A stretch of 64,000 bases of DNA from Bradyrhizobium barranii subsp. apii (GTDB taxonomy: Bacteria > Pseudomonadota > Alphaproteobacteria > Rhizobiales > Xanthobacteraceae), in NCBI RefSeq assembly GCF_011516635.5, contig NZ_CP096255.1:1734501-1798500 (forward strand), read 5' to 3'. The notes under the pieces are model-generated. The model was not told the origin of the DNA and made no database searches. It saw only the letters and a program-made list of their open reading frames with translations. Every line of letters starts with the position of its first letter. The stretch's first letter is position 1. Positions 7,815-16,573 of this stretch are shown in pieces. Both the position numbers and the translations under genes were made by a program.

Positions 7815-9518
7815 ATGAGTCACGACGTGCACGAGGTCCGCTCGTTCGAACATCCGGGCGAGGGACGGAAGCGAGCCAAGGCCACGCCCAAGGGGCGGCA
7901 GGTCGATCCCACCGCCGCGCACGAGATCGAGCAGCTGCTCGGCGACAGGCCGCGGCGGCGCGACCTCCTGATCGAATATCTGCACCTGATCCAGGACAAA
8001 TATCACCAGATCTCGGCCGCTCATCTCGCCGCGCTTGCCGACGAGATGAAGCTTGCCTTCGCCGAGGTGTTCGAGACCGCGACCTTCTACGCGCATTTCG
8101 ACATCGTGAAGGAAGGCGAGCCTGATATCGCGCCGCTGACGATCCGCGTTTGTGATTCTCTCACTTGCGCGATGCTGGGCGGCGAGAAGCTGCTCGCCGA
8201 TCTGCAGAGCACATCGGGTCCGGGCATCCGCGTCGTGCGCGCGCCCTGCGTCGGCCGCTGCGATACGGCGCCGGCGGCTGAGGTCGGCCACAACTTCGTC
8301 GATCACGCGACCGTGGCCAATGTGATGGCCGCGGCGAAGGCCGGCGACACCCATGCGCATCTGCCTGAGTATGTTGACTACGACGCCTATGTCGCCGGCG
8401 GCGGCTACAAGCTGCTCAATCGCGTGCGCTCGGGTGAATTGCCGAAGGACGATCTGCTGAAGGCACTCGACGAAGCCTCGCTGCGCGGCCTCGGCGGCGC
8501 CGGCTTCCCCACGGGACGGAAATGGCGCGCGGTGCTGGGCGAACCCGGCCCGCGGCTGATGGCGATCAATGGCGACGAGGGCGAGCCTGGCACGTTCAAG
8601 GACCGCGTCTATCTCGAAAGCGATCCGCATCGCTTCATCGAAGGCATGCTGCTCGGCGCGCATGTCGTGCAGGCCTCCGACGTCTACATCTATCTGCGCG
8701 ACGAATATCCGGCATCGCGCGAGATCCTCGAGCGCGAGATCGCAAAACTTCCGCCGGGCGGTCCGACGCTGCACATGCGCCGTGGCGCCGGCGCCTATAT
8801 CTGCGGCGAGGAATCCTCGCTGCTCGAAAGCATCGAGGGCAAGCGCGGGCTGCCCCGGCACAAGCCGCCTTATCCGTTCCAGGTCGGCCTGTTCGGCCTG
8901 CCGACGTTGATCAACAACATCGAGACGCTATGGTGGGTGCGCGACATCGTCGAGAAGGGCGCGGACTGGTGGAAGGGCAATGGCCGCCATGAGCGTCACG
9001 GCCTGCGCAGCTTCTCGGTCTCGGGCCGCGTCAAGAACCCCGGCATGAAGCTGGCACCCGCCGGCATCACCGTGCGCGAATTGATCGACGAATATTGCGG
9101 CGGCATGGCCGACGGGCACCAGTTCTACGCGTACCTGCCGGGCGGCGCGTCGGGCGGCATCCTGCCGGCGTCCATGGACGACATCCCGCTCGATTTCGGC
9201 ACGCTGGAGAAATACGGCTGCTTCATCGGCTCGGCCGCGATCGTGATCCTGTCGCAAAAGGACAGCGTGCGCGCGGCCGCGCTGAATCTGATGAAGTTCT
9301 TCGAGGACGAGAGCTGCGGCCAGTGCACGCCGTGCCGTGTCGGAACCCAGAAAGCGGCGCAGCTGATGCAGAAGCCGGTCTGGAACCGCGCACTTCTGGA
9401 AGAATTGAGCCAGGCGATGCGCGATGCCTCGATCTGCGGGCTCGGACAGGCGGCATCGAATCCGCTGTCTACCGTGATCAAATATTTCCCTGACGAGTTC
9501 AAGGAAGCGGCCGAATGA
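7815..9518 (+). CDS. fdsB: NAD-dependent formate dehydrogenase, fused gamma-beta subunit (NuoE + NuoF domains)
   Basis: Diaphorase part of a soluble molybdenum formate dehydrogenase: it takes electrons from the alpha subunit and reduces NAD+. Residues ~30-175 form a NuoE/FdsG-like thioredoxin fold with [2Fe-2S] cysteines in CDSLTCAMLGGEKLL and APCVGRCDTAPA. From ~195 on it is NuoF/FdsB-like: GLGGAGFPTGRKW (NAD), NGDEGEPGTFKDR (FMN), GAGAYICGEESSLLESIEGK and the [4Fe-4S] motif CGQCTPCRVGTQK. In Cupriavidus and Rhodobacter FdsG and FdsB are separate; here they are one 567-residue chain. The start is ATG 7815; a TTG in front is less likely. The stop overlaps the fdsA start (ATGA), so translation is coupled. 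Confidence 0.93.
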   Translation: MSHDVHEVRSFEHPGEGRKRAKATPKGRQVDPTAAHEIEQLLGDRPRRRDLLIEYLHLIQDKYHQISAAHLAALADEMKLAFAEVFETATFYAHFDIVKEGEPDIAPLTIRVCDSLTCAMLGGEKLLADLQSTSGPGIRVVRAPCVGRCDTAPAAEVGHNFVDHATVANVMAAAKAGDTHAHLPEYVDYDAYVAGGGYKLLNRVRSGELPKDDLLKALDEASLRGLGGAGFPTGRKWRAVLGEPGPRLMAINGDEGEPGTFKDRVYLESDPHRFIEGMLLGAHVVQASDVYIYLRDEYPASREILEREIAKLPPGGPTLHMRRGAGAYICGEESSLLESIEGKRGLPRHKPPYPFQVGLFGLPTLINNIETLWWVRDIVEKGADWWKGNGRHERHGLRSFSVSGRVKNPGMKLAPAGITVRELIDEYCGGMADGHQFYAYLPGGASGGILPASMDDIPLDFGTLEKYGCFIGSAAIVILSQKDSVRAAALNLMKFFEDESCGQCTPCRVGTQKAAQLMQKPVWNRALLEELSQAMRDASICGLGQAASNPLSTVIKYFPDEFKEAAE

Positions 9519-12283
9519 CCAAAATTACGTTCGAGCTCGACGGCAAGCAGGTCGAGGCCAAACCCGGCGAGACGATCTGGCAAGTTGCAAAACGCCAGGG
9601 CCGCGAGATTCCGCATCTGTGCTATTCGCCGGCGCCCGACTACCGCCCCGACGGCAATTGCCGCGCCTGCATGGTCGAGATCGAGGGCGAGCGCGTGCTC
9701 GCCGCGTCCTGCAAGCGCACCCCGTCGGTCGGCATGAAGGTGAAGACCGAGTCCGCGCGTGCGGTGTCGGCGCAGAAGATGGTGATGGAGCTGCTCGTCG
9801 CCGACCAGCCGGCGCGCGAGACCTCGCACGATCCGGATTCGAAGTTCTGGCACTGGGCCGAGACCACAGGCGTCACCGAGAGCCGCTTCCCCGCGGCCGA
9901 GCGCTGGGCGACCGACGCCAGCCATCCGGCGATGCGCGTCAATCTTGACGCCTGCATCCAGTGCGGCCTCTGCGTGCGTGCCTGCCGCGAGGTCCAGGTC
10001 AACGACGTCATCGGCATGGCGTATCGCAGCCATGGCTCGAAGATCGTGTTCGACTTCGACGATCCCATGGGCGAGTCCACCTGTGTCGCCTGCGGCGAGT
10101 GCGTGCAGGCCTGCCCGACCGGCGCGCTGATGCCGGCCGTCATGCTGGATGAGAAGCAGACCCGTGTCGTCTACGCCGACAAGAAGGTGGATTCGCTCTG
10201 CCCGTTCTGCGGCGTCGGCTGCCAGGTGACCTACGAGGTCAAGGACGAGAAGGTGATCTACGCCGAGGGTCGCGACGGCCCGGCCAATCACAACCGTCTC
10301 TGCGTCAAGGGCCGCTTCGGCTTCGACTATATCCACCATCCGCATCGTCTGACCAAGCCGCTGGTGCGGCTGCCGAATGCGAAGAAGGATTCCAACGACC
10401 AGGTCGACCCGGCCAATCCCTTCACGCATTTCCGCGAGGCGAGCTGGGAAGAAGCGCTCGACATCGCAGCCAAGGGCCTCGTCAAGATCCGCGACGGGAA
10501 GGGCGTGAAGGCGCTGGCCGGCTTCGGCTCGGCCAAGGGCTCGAACGAAGAGGCCTATCTGTTCCAGAAGCTGGTGCGCACCGGTTTTGGCTCGAACAAT
10601 GTCGACCATTGTACGCGGCTCTGCCACGCCTCGTCGGTGGCGGCGCTGTTCGAAGGCCTCAGTTCGGGCGCGGTGTCGGCGCCGTTCTCGGCTGCGATGG
10701 ATGCCGAAGTCATCATCGTGATCGGCGCCAATCCGACCGTGAACCATCCGGTCGCCGCGACCTTCATCAAGAACGCGGTCAAGCAGAATGGCGCCAAGCT
10801 GTTCGTGATGGATCCGCGCCGGCAGACGCTGTCGCGCCACGCGACCAAGCATCTGCAATTCAAGCCGGGCTCCGACGTCGCCATGCTGAATGCGATGATC
10901 AACACGATCATCACCGAAGGCCTGACCGACGACCAGTATATCGCCGGCTACACCGAGGGATTTGAGGACCTCAAGGAGAAGATCAAGGAATTCACGCCGG
11001 AGAAGATGGAGGCGATCTGCGGCATCCCGGCGCAAACGCTGCGTGAGGTCGCCCGGACATATGCGCGGGCAAAATCGTCGATCATCTTCTGGGGCATGGG
11101 CATCAGCCAGCACGTCCACGGCACCGACAATGCGCGCTGCCTGATCGCGCTCGCGCTGATCACCGGCCAGGTCGGCCGTCCCGGCACAGGTCTGCATCCG
11201 CTGCGCGGCCAGAACAACGTGCAGGGCGCCTCCGACGCCGGCCTGATCCCGATGTTCCTGCCGGACTATCAGCCGGTCAGCCGCGACGATCTGCGCGGCA
11301 ATTTCGAAAAACTGTGGCACCAGGATCTCGATCCCGTCCGCGGCCTGACCGTGGTCGAGATCATGAACGCGATCCATGCCGGCGAAATCACGGGCATGTA
11401 TATCGAGGGCGAGAATCCCGCGATGTCCGATCCCGATCTCCAGCATGCGCGCCAGGCGCTCGCCATGCTCGATCATCTCGTCGTGCAGGATCTCTTCGTC
11501 ACCGAGACCGCGTTCCATGCCGACGTCATCCTGCCGGCCTCGGCCTTTGCGGAAAAGGACGGCTCCTTCACCAACACCGATCGCCGCGTGCAGCTCGCGC
11601 GCCAGGTGATCAAGCCGCCCGGCGATGCGCGGCAGGATCTCTGGATCATCCAGGAGATCGGCAAGCGCATGGGCCTGCCCTGGAATTATTCCGGCCCCGG
11701 CGACGTCTACACCGAGATGGCGGAGTTGATGCCCTCGCTCAAGAACATCAGCTGGGAGCGGCTGGTGCGCGAAGGTGCTGTCACCTATCCGGCCGATGAT
11801 CCGAACAAACCCGGCAACGAGATCATCTTCACCACGGGCTTTCCGACTGCGAGCGGCCGCGGCAAGATCGTGCCGGCCAAGGTCATCCCGCCGGATGAGC
11901 TGCCCGACGCCGAATATCCGATGGTGCTCTCGACCGGCCGCGTGCTCGAGCATTGGCACACAGGCTCGATGACCCGCCGCGCGCAGGTGCTCGACCAGAT
12001 CGAGCCGGAAGCGGTCGCGTTCATGTCGCCGAAGGACATGCACCGGAAGAAGCTCGCGCCTGGCGATTTCATCCGGCTGGAGACCCGCCGCGGTGCGGTC
12101 GAGGTCAAGGTCCGCTCCGATCGCGATGTGCCGGAGAACATGGTGTTCATGCCGTTCTGCTACGCGGAGGCGGCGGCCAACTTGTTGACCAACCCAGCGC
12201 TTGATCCCTTCGGCAAGATCCCGGAGTTCAAGTTCTGCGCGGCCAGGGCCGAGCGTGCGGAGGTGCGGGACGCGGCGGAGTAA
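9515..12283 (+). CDS. fdsA: Formate dehydrogenase alpha subunit (Mo-bisMGD, Fe-S)
   Basis: Catalytic subunit oxidising formate to CO2. Domains in order of the 922-residue chain: NuoG-like [2Fe-2S] ferredoxin (CYSPAPDYRPDGNCRACMVE), the His-ligand [4Fe-4S] region, two ferredoxin-type [4Fe-4S] clusters (CIQCGLCVRACREVQ and CVACGECVQACPTGAL), the FDH [4Fe-4S] cluster (CPFCGVGCQVTYE), then the molybdopterin oxidoreductase domain. The Mo-ligand cysteine is Cys370 in CTRLCHASS, so this is a Cys rather than selenocysteine enzyme. The C-terminal dinucleotide-binding domain has STGRVLEHWHTGSMTRR. It overlaps fdsGB by 4 bases. No fdsC or fdsD follows; the next 246 bases are repeats, and maturation is presumably served by fdhD at 2.1-3.0 kb. 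Confidence 0.95.
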   Translation: MTKITFELDGKQVEAKPGETIWQVAKRQGREIPHLCYSPAPDYRPDGNCRACMVEIEGERVLAASCKRTPSVGMKVKTESARAVSAQKMVMELLVADQPARETSHDPDSKFWHWAETTGVTESRFPAAERWATDASHPAMRVNLDACIQCGLCVRACREVQVNDVIGMAYRSHGSKIVFDFDDPMGESTCVACGECVQACPTGALMPAVMLDEKQTRVVYADKKVDSLCPFCGVGCQVTYEVKDEKVIYAEGRDGPANHNRLCVKGRFGFDYIHHPHRLTKPLVRLPNAKKDSNDQVDPANPFTHFREASWEEALDIAAKGLVKIRDGKGVKALAGFGSAKGSNEEAYLFQKLVRTGFGSNNVDHCTRLCHASSVAALFEGLSSGAVSAPFSAAMDAEVIIVIGANPTVNHPVAATFIKNAVKQNGAKLFVMDPRRQTLSRHATKHLQFKPGSDVAMLNAMINTIITEGLTDDQYIAGYTEGFEDLKEKIKEFTPEKMEAICGIPAQTLREVARTYARAKSSIIFWGMGISQHVHGTDNARCLIALALITGQVGRPGTGLHPLRGQNNVQGASDAGLIPMFLPDYQPVSRDDLRGNFEKLWHQDLDPVRGLTVVEIMNAIHAGEITGMYIEGENPAMSDPDLQHARQALAMLDHLVVQDLFVTETAFHADVILPASAFAEKDGSFTNTDRRVQLARQVIKPPGDARQDLWIIQEIGKRMGLPWNYSGPGDVYTEMAELMPSLKNISWERLVREGAVTYPADDPNKPGNEIIFTTGFPTASGRGKIVPAKVIPPDELPDAEYPMVLSTGRVLEHWHTGSMTRRAQVLDQIEPEAVAFMSPKDMHRKKLAPGDFIRLETRRGAVEVKVRSDRDVPENMVFMPFCYAEAAANLLTNPALDPFGKIPEFKFCAARAERAEVRDAAE

Positions 12284-12326
12284 TACTCCGCCGTCGTTGG
12301 GCGGCGTAGCACCGTCAACGCCCACT

Positions 12327-12453
12327 GTCGTCCCGGCGAACGCCGGGACCCATACCGCGTGATCTCGCGATTGCGGACGGTCGCAGCCCCTAACGACTAG
12401 GCTTCGCCAAACTCCTTCCTGTGGTTATGGGTCCCGGCGTTCGCCGGGACGAC
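12327..12453. repeat. 28-bp perfect inverted repeat pair, each arm itself a palindrome
   Basis: 12327-12354 (gtcgtcccggcgaacgccgg..) and 12426-12453 are exact reverse complements. Each arm contains its own hairpin tcccggcg-aa-cgccggga. Between them lies a 71-base spacer, and a partial copy of the 'cattgcgag' family follows at 12492-12514. The whole gap 12284-12529 is repeat material with no gene. Confidence 0.85.
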
Positions 12454-12529
12454 ACTGAAGGTGTGGCGCGTATAGACATCCTCCTTGCCATGGCTTCGCT
12501 CCTCGCAATGACGGTGGTAAACATCGTGC

Positions 12530-13003
12530 ATGTCCAAAGTCACCCCAGCCACGCGCGCGCTTGCAGCCGCCGACGTTGCCTTCACCGTGCACACCTACGA
12601 CTACGATCCCGACGCCGAGAGCATCGGCCTGCAGGCCGCCGCTGCGCTTGGTGAGGACCCCGCGCGCGTGCTGAAGACGCTGATGGCGATGGTGGACGGT
12701 AAGCCGATCTGCGTCGTCGTCCCGTCCGACCAGGAAGTCTCCATGAAAAAGCTCGCCGCTGCCGCGAGCGGCAAGTCGGCGCAGATGATGAAGCCGCCGG
12801 AGGCCGAGCGCGTCACCGGCTACAAGGTCGGTGGCATCAGCCCGTTCGGGCAGCGCAAACTGGTGCGTACCGTGATCGAGCAGAGCGCGCTCGCCCATGA
12901 TCAGGTCTATCTCAACGGCGGCCAGCGCGGCTTGCAGGTTCGGCTGAAGCCGGGCGACGTGCGGGATGTCCTGAAAGCGGTCGTCGCGGATGTGGTCGCG
13001 TGA
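12530..13003 (+). CDS. ybaK: Cys-tRNA(Pro)/Cys-tRNA(Cys) deacylase YbaK/EbsC
   Basis: Editing enzyme that removes cysteine mis-attached to tRNA(Pro). The 157-residue protein has the family pattern: TPATRALAAADVAFTVHTYD at the start, GEDPARVLKTLMAMVDGKP (containing the conserved lysine), VVPSDQEVSMKKLAAA, KVGGISPFGQRKLVRTVIEQ (the GGISP loop) and VYLNGGQRGLQVRLKP. The length is right for a stand-alone YbaK. The start ATG 12530 follows directly on the repeat region. It ends 10 bases before the convergent GntR gene and has no functional link to it. Confidence 0.93.
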   Translation: MSKVTPATRALAAADVAFTVHTYDYDPDAESIGLQAAAALGEDPARVLKTLMAMVDGKPICVVVPSDQEVSMKKLAAAASGKSAQMMKPPEAERVTGYKVGGISPFGQRKLVRTVIEQSALAHDQVYLNGGQRGLQVRLKPGDVRDVLKAVVADVVA

Positions 13004-13013
13004 GCGCCGCGCG

Positions 13014-13697
13014 CTACTGCTTCTGCAGCAACTTGAGCCGGCAGCGCAATGCCTCGCGGATATGCGCCCGCGCAAGCTGCTCGGCCTTGTCGCCGTCGCG
13101 CGCGGCGATGGCGTCGATGATCGCCTGGTGCTCGCCGTGACTGGTCGAGGGACGGCCCGTCACCATGAAGGTGGTCGGGCCCAGCAGCGCGATCCAGTCC
13201 TGCAATTCGCGCGAGGCGTTGTCGAGATAGCGGTTGCGCGCGGCGCGGCAGATGGCTTCGTGGAAGGCGCGGTTGAGCCGCGCCATCTCGGCAGCGTCTG
13301 ACGCCGACGCCTCGACAAAGGCCTGCTCGATATCCCTGAGCGCGTGGACTTCGGGCGCTGAGGCGTGCTCGGCGGCCAGGCGCGCTGCAGCACCTTCCAT
13401 GATCTCGCGCATGGCGTAGAGCTCGAGCACCTCGGAAATGTCGAGGTCGCGCACGATCAGCCCGCGGCCGCCGGCGGGCTCGACGAAGCCGCGGGCCGCG
13501 AGACGGCCAAGCGCCTCCCGGACCGGCGTGCGGCTGACCTTGAGCCGCTGCGCGACCTCTTCCTCGCGCAGCCGGTCGCCGGCACGGTAACTGCCGGCCT
13601 GGAGCGCCTCGCACAGCGAGCGGAACACGGCTTCGCCCAGTGCCACGCCGCCGCCGCGTGTGATCGATCCGCCTGACTTTGCCACGCGCTTGGCCAT
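13014..13697 (-). CDS. GntR-family regulator (FCD/FadR type), probable regulator of tcuAB
   Basis: 227-residue repressor-type protein. N-terminal winged helix: LGEAVFRSLCEALQAGSYRA, DRLREEEVAQRLKVSRTPVR and EALGRLAARGFVEPAGGRG; C-terminal all-helical FCD ligand domain with MREIMEGAAARLAAEHA, NRAFHEAICRAARNRYLDN and GEHQAIIDAIAARDGDKAEQLARAHI, whose histidines usually bind a metal and a carboxylate ligand. It is divergent from tcuA with a palindrome typical of FadR-type operators between them (13757-13768). I infer control of tricarballylate catabolism and autoregulation. In Salmonella the tcu regulator is LysR type, so the pairing differs. Confidence 0.88.
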   Translation of the reverse strand: MAKRVAKSGGSITRGGGVALGEAVFRSLCEALQAGSYRAGDRLREEEVAQRLKVSRTPVREALGRLAARGFVEPAGGRGLIVRDLDISEVLELYAMREIMEGAAARLAAEHASAPEVHALRDIEQAFVEASASDAAEMARLNRAFHEAICRAARNRYLDNASRELQDWIALLGPTTFMVTGRPSTSHGEHQAIIDAIAARDGDKAEQLARAHIREALRCRLKLLQKQ

Positions 13698-13756
13698 GTT
13701 TCCTCACGGCGCATCCTGCCCATGCAGAGATGGCACTTGCAGTGCCGATGTATATC

Positions 13757-13768
13757 TTTGTATACAAA
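13757..13768. promoter_or_regulatory. GntR operator candidate tttgtatacaaa
   Basis: Perfect 12-bp palindrome TTTGTATACAAA, 59 bases before the GntR start and 79 before the tcuA start. It contains the GT-N2-AC core of FadR-subfamily operators. It is one of few AT-rich blocks here. Confidence 0.6.
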
Positions 13769-13847
13769 CGTACGCAACGGCTGCCCTAGGTCGATCGGGG
13801 TCCTCGGCGGCAGAATGTCTCTAACTTCGTCGCATCGGGCAGGCGGG

Positions 13848-15239
13848 ATGAGCAGCAAATACGACGTGCTGGTGATCGGCGGCGGCAATGCGGCACTGTG
13901 CGCGGCGATCTCGGCGCGCCGCGGCGGTGCCTCGGTGCTCGTGCTGGAGGGCGCGCCAAAATTCTATCGCGGCGGCAACACCCGCCACACTCGCAACATG
14001 CGCTGCGCCCATGATGCGGCGACTGAGATCCTGACCGGTCCCTACACCGAAGAGGAATTCTGGCAAGATCTGCTGCTGGTGACGGGCGGCCAGACCGACG
14101 AGGACCTCGCGCGCCACATGATCCGGGAGTCCAAGGACATCCTGAACTGGATCGTGGAGCAGGGCGTGCGCTGGCAGCCCTCGCTCGGCGGCACGCTGAG
14201 CCTTGGCCGCACCAACTCCTTCTTTCTCGGCGGCGGCCGCGCGATGTTGAACGCGCTCTATCTCACCGCCGAGCGGCTCGGCGTCGACGTCGAATACGAC
14301 GCCGAGGTCACCGACCTCGTGATCGAGGACGGCATGTTCCTCGCCGCGCGCCTCAAGCGGCCGATCAAGGGCGAGAGCGAGATTCGCGCGACGTCGCTGG
14401 TCGCCGCGGCCGGCGGGTTCGAGGCCAACATCGAATGGCTGAAGCAATATTGGGGCGAGGCCGCGGACAATTTCCTGATCCGCGGCACGCCCTATAATCG
14501 CGGATCGATCCTGAAGATGCTGCTCGACAAGGGCGTGCAGGAGGTCGGCGATCCCACCCAGTGCCATGCGGTCGCAATCGACGCCCGTGCGCCGAAATTC
14601 GACGGCGGCATCATCACCCGCCACGACTCCGTCGTGTTCGGCATCGTCGTCAACAAGCATGCCCAGCGATTCTACGACGAGGGTGAGGACATCTGGCCGA
14701 AGCGCTATGCGATCTGGGGCCGGCTGGTCGCGGCGCAGCCCGACCAGATCGCCTACATCATCTTCGATTCCACCGTCGTCACCAGCTTCATGCCGACGCT
14801 GTTCCCGCCGATCGCCGGGCAGACCGTCGCCGAGCTGGCCGGCAAGCTCGAGCTCGATCCGGCTGCGCTGGAGAGGACCGTCACCGAGTTCAACGCGGCC
14901 GTGCGGCCAGGCACCTTCGATCACACCATTCTGGACGACTGCGTGACTGAAGGCATCACGCCGCCGAAGACGCATTGGGCGCGCAAGATCGAGACGCCGC
15001 CTTATCTCGCCTATCCGGTGCGGCCCGGCATCACCTTCACCTATCTCGGCACGCGCGTGAACAAGGAAGCGCGGATGCTGATGGCTGACGGCAAGCCGTC
15101 CGCCAACATGTTCGCGGCCGGCGAGATCATGGCCGGCAACGTGCTCGGCAAAGGCTACGCGGCCGGCATGGGCATGACCATCGGCAGCGTGTTCGGGCGG
15201 ATCGCAGGACGGGAAGCGGCGAAACATGCACGGAACTAG
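13848..15239 (+). CDS. tcuA: FAD-dependent tricarballylate dehydrogenase TcuA
   Basis: Flavoprotein that oxidises tricarballylate to cis-aconitate. The 463-residue protein belongs to the fumarate reductase/succinate dehydrogenase flavoprotein group: N-terminal FAD site YDVLVIGGGNAALCAAISAR, then FYRGGNTRHTRNMRCAH, the TcuA signature; FFLGGGRAMLNALYLTAERL; SLVAAAGGFEANIEWLK; and the C-terminal FAD block FAAGEIMAGNVLGKGYAAG. ATG 13848 is chosen because the Rossmann motif begins five residues later. The stop overlaps the tcuB start by 14 bases, so the electrons probably pass straight to TcuB in the membrane. Confidence 0.92.
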   Translation: MSSKYDVLVIGGGNAALCAAISARRGGASVLVLEGAPKFYRGGNTRHTRNMRCAHDAATEILTGPYTEEEFWQDLLLVTGGQTDEDLARHMIRESKDILNWIVEQGVRWQPSLGGTLSLGRTNSFFLGGGRAMLNALYLTAERLGVDVEYDAEVTDLVIEDGMFLAARLKRPIKGESEIRATSLVAAAGGFEANIEWLKQYWGEAADNFLIRGTPYNRGSILKMLLDKGVQEVGDPTQCHAVAIDARAPKFDGGIITRHDSVVFGIVVNKHAQRFYDEGEDIWPKRYAIWGRLVAAQPDQIAYIIFDSTVVTSFMPTLFPPIAGQTVAELAGKLELDPAALERTVTEFNAAVRPGTFDHTILDDCVTEGITPPKTHWARKIETPPYLAYPVRPGITFTYLGTRVNKEARMLMADGKPSANMFAAGEIMAGNVLGKGYAAGMGMTIGSVFGRIAGREAAKHARN

Positions 15240-16332
15240 GATTCTTGACGAAGCCGACCGTCTGATGACGGTCTGCAATTCCTGCCGCTACTGCGAGGGT
15301 CTCTGCGCGGTGTTTCCCGCCATGGAGATGCGGCGCGCCTTCTCCGATGGAGATCTCAACTATCTCGCAAACCTCTGCCATTCCTGCGGCGCTTGCTACG
15401 TCGACTGCCAGTTTTCGCCGCCGCACGAGTTCAACGTCAACGTCCCGCAGACGCTTGCGGTCGCGCGTGCCGAATCCTACGCGGCCTATGCCTGGCCGCA
15501 GGCACTGGCCGGTGCCTTCGCCCGCAATGGGCTCGTCATCAGCGTCATCGCCGCGCTCAGCATGGCCGCCTTCATTCTCGGCTTTGCCGCCCTCAACGAC
15601 CACAGCGTGTTGTTCGGTGTGCACACCGGGCCGGGCGCGTTCTACAAGCTGATGCCGCACAACGCGATGGCCGCATTGTTCAGCGCCGCCTTCCTCTACG
15701 CGATCCTCGCGCTGGTCATGAGCGTGCGTGCCTTCTGGCGCGACATCGGCACCCCCATTGGCGGTCGCGCCGACGGCGGCTCGATCTTCCAGGCGATCCG
15801 CGATGCCGGGGAATTGCGCTATCTCCACGGCGGCGGCGTCGGCTGCTACAACGAGGACGACAAGCCGACCGACCGGCGCAAGCTTTTCCACCACCTGACG
15901 TTCTACGGTTTTCTGCTGTGCTTCGCCGCGACGTCGGTGGCGACGCTCTATCACTACCTCTGGAGCCGGGAGGCGCCGTATCCGTGGTGGGATTTGCCCG
16001 TGGTGCTGGGCATACTCGGCGGCATCGGCCTCATCGTCGGTCCGATAGGCCTGTTCGTTGCGAAAACGCGGCGTGCACCGGAGCTGCTCGACGAGCAGCG
16101 CTACGGCATGGACGTCGGCTTCATCGCCATGCTGTTCCTGACCGGCTTCACCGGCATGGCGCTGCTTGTCCTGCGCGAGACCGCGGTCATGGGGCCGCTG
16201 TTGGCCCTGCATCTCGGCGCGGTGTTTGCGCTGTTCATCACCATGCCTTATGGCAAGTTCGTGCACGGCATCTATCGCTTCGCGGCGCTGGTGCGTTATG
16301 CGCAGGAGCGGCGCAGCGAAGCCGGCTCTTGA
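15226..16332 (+). CDS. tcuB: Tricarballylate utilisation Fe-S membrane protein TcuB
   Basis: Re-oxidises reduced TcuA and hands electrons to the membrane pool. The N-terminus has two [4Fe-4S] motifs, CNSCRYCEGLCAVFPAME and CHSCGACYVDCQFSPPHEF. The remainder is membrane-embedded with about six helices, for example ISVIAALSMAAFILGFAAL, LTFYGFLLCFAATSVATLYH and GFIAMLFLTGFTGMALLVL. The 368-residue length is normal. It overlaps tcuA by 14 bases. No tcuC-type citrate/tricarballylate permease follows in this window, so uptake is encoded elsewhere. Confidence 0.92.
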   Translation: MHGTRILDEADRLMTVCNSCRYCEGLCAVFPAMEMRRAFSDGDLNYLANLCHSCGACYVDCQFSPPHEFNVNVPQTLAVARAESYAAYAWPQALAGAFARNGLVISVIAALSMAAFILGFAALNDHSVLFGVHTGPGAFYKLMPHNAMAALFSAAFLYAILALVMSVRAFWRDIGTPIGGRADGGSIFQAIRDAGELRYLHGGGVGCYNEDDKPTDRRKLFHHLTFYGFLLCFAATSVATLYHYLWSREAPYPWWDLPVVLGILGGIGLIVGPIGLFVAKTRRAPELLDEQRYGMDVGFIAMLFLTGFTGMALLVLRETAVMGPLLALHLGAVFALFITMPYGKFVHGIYRFAALVRYAQERRSEAGS

Positions 16333-16404
16333 GAGGCATGCGCGGCTGACGTATCTCTTGGGCCCGTTCGCGCAGAGAGCGAATCGCTTTGGGAGCCCGC
16401 GCTC

Positions 16405-16563
16405 ATGTACATGTTTCTGCCTTTTCTGCTGGCGCTCGCGGGCTGCGCGAGTGTCTGGCGTTCGCGCGCGGGACTAAGCTATGCGCTCTGGAGCGCAACA
16501 GTCGTGGTCACGGTCGCATGGTTCTTCCTCCACGCGACCGATCCGCTCAAATTCTCGTTCTGA
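16405..16563 (+). CDS. 52-residue membrane protein, DUF5993-like, next to dsbB
   Basis: Short frame ATG 16405 to TGA 16561-16563. The protein is MYMFLPFLLALAGCASVW, a basic turn (RSRAG), then a second hydrophobic helix YALWSATVVVTVAWFFLHA and DPLKFSF at the end. Two membrane segments with a positive loop and consistent third-position GC argue for a real gene. It ends 10 bases before dsbB on the same strand. Small proteins of this form (DUF5993) are found beside DsbB genes in Bradyrhizobium, from memory, so I infer a role as a DsbB partner; function is not known. Confidence 0.7.
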   Translation: MYMFLPFLLALAGCASVWRSRAGLSYALWSATVVVTVAWFFLHATDPLKFSF

Positions 16564-16573
16564 CGGTGTCGAG

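Noticed and set aside
9125..12325. 1066-residue open frame antisense to fdsB/fdsA
   Set aside because: It mirrors the GC-rich coding of fdsA; the translation is His/Arg/Asp-rich with no domain. Long antisense frames are expected at this GC content.
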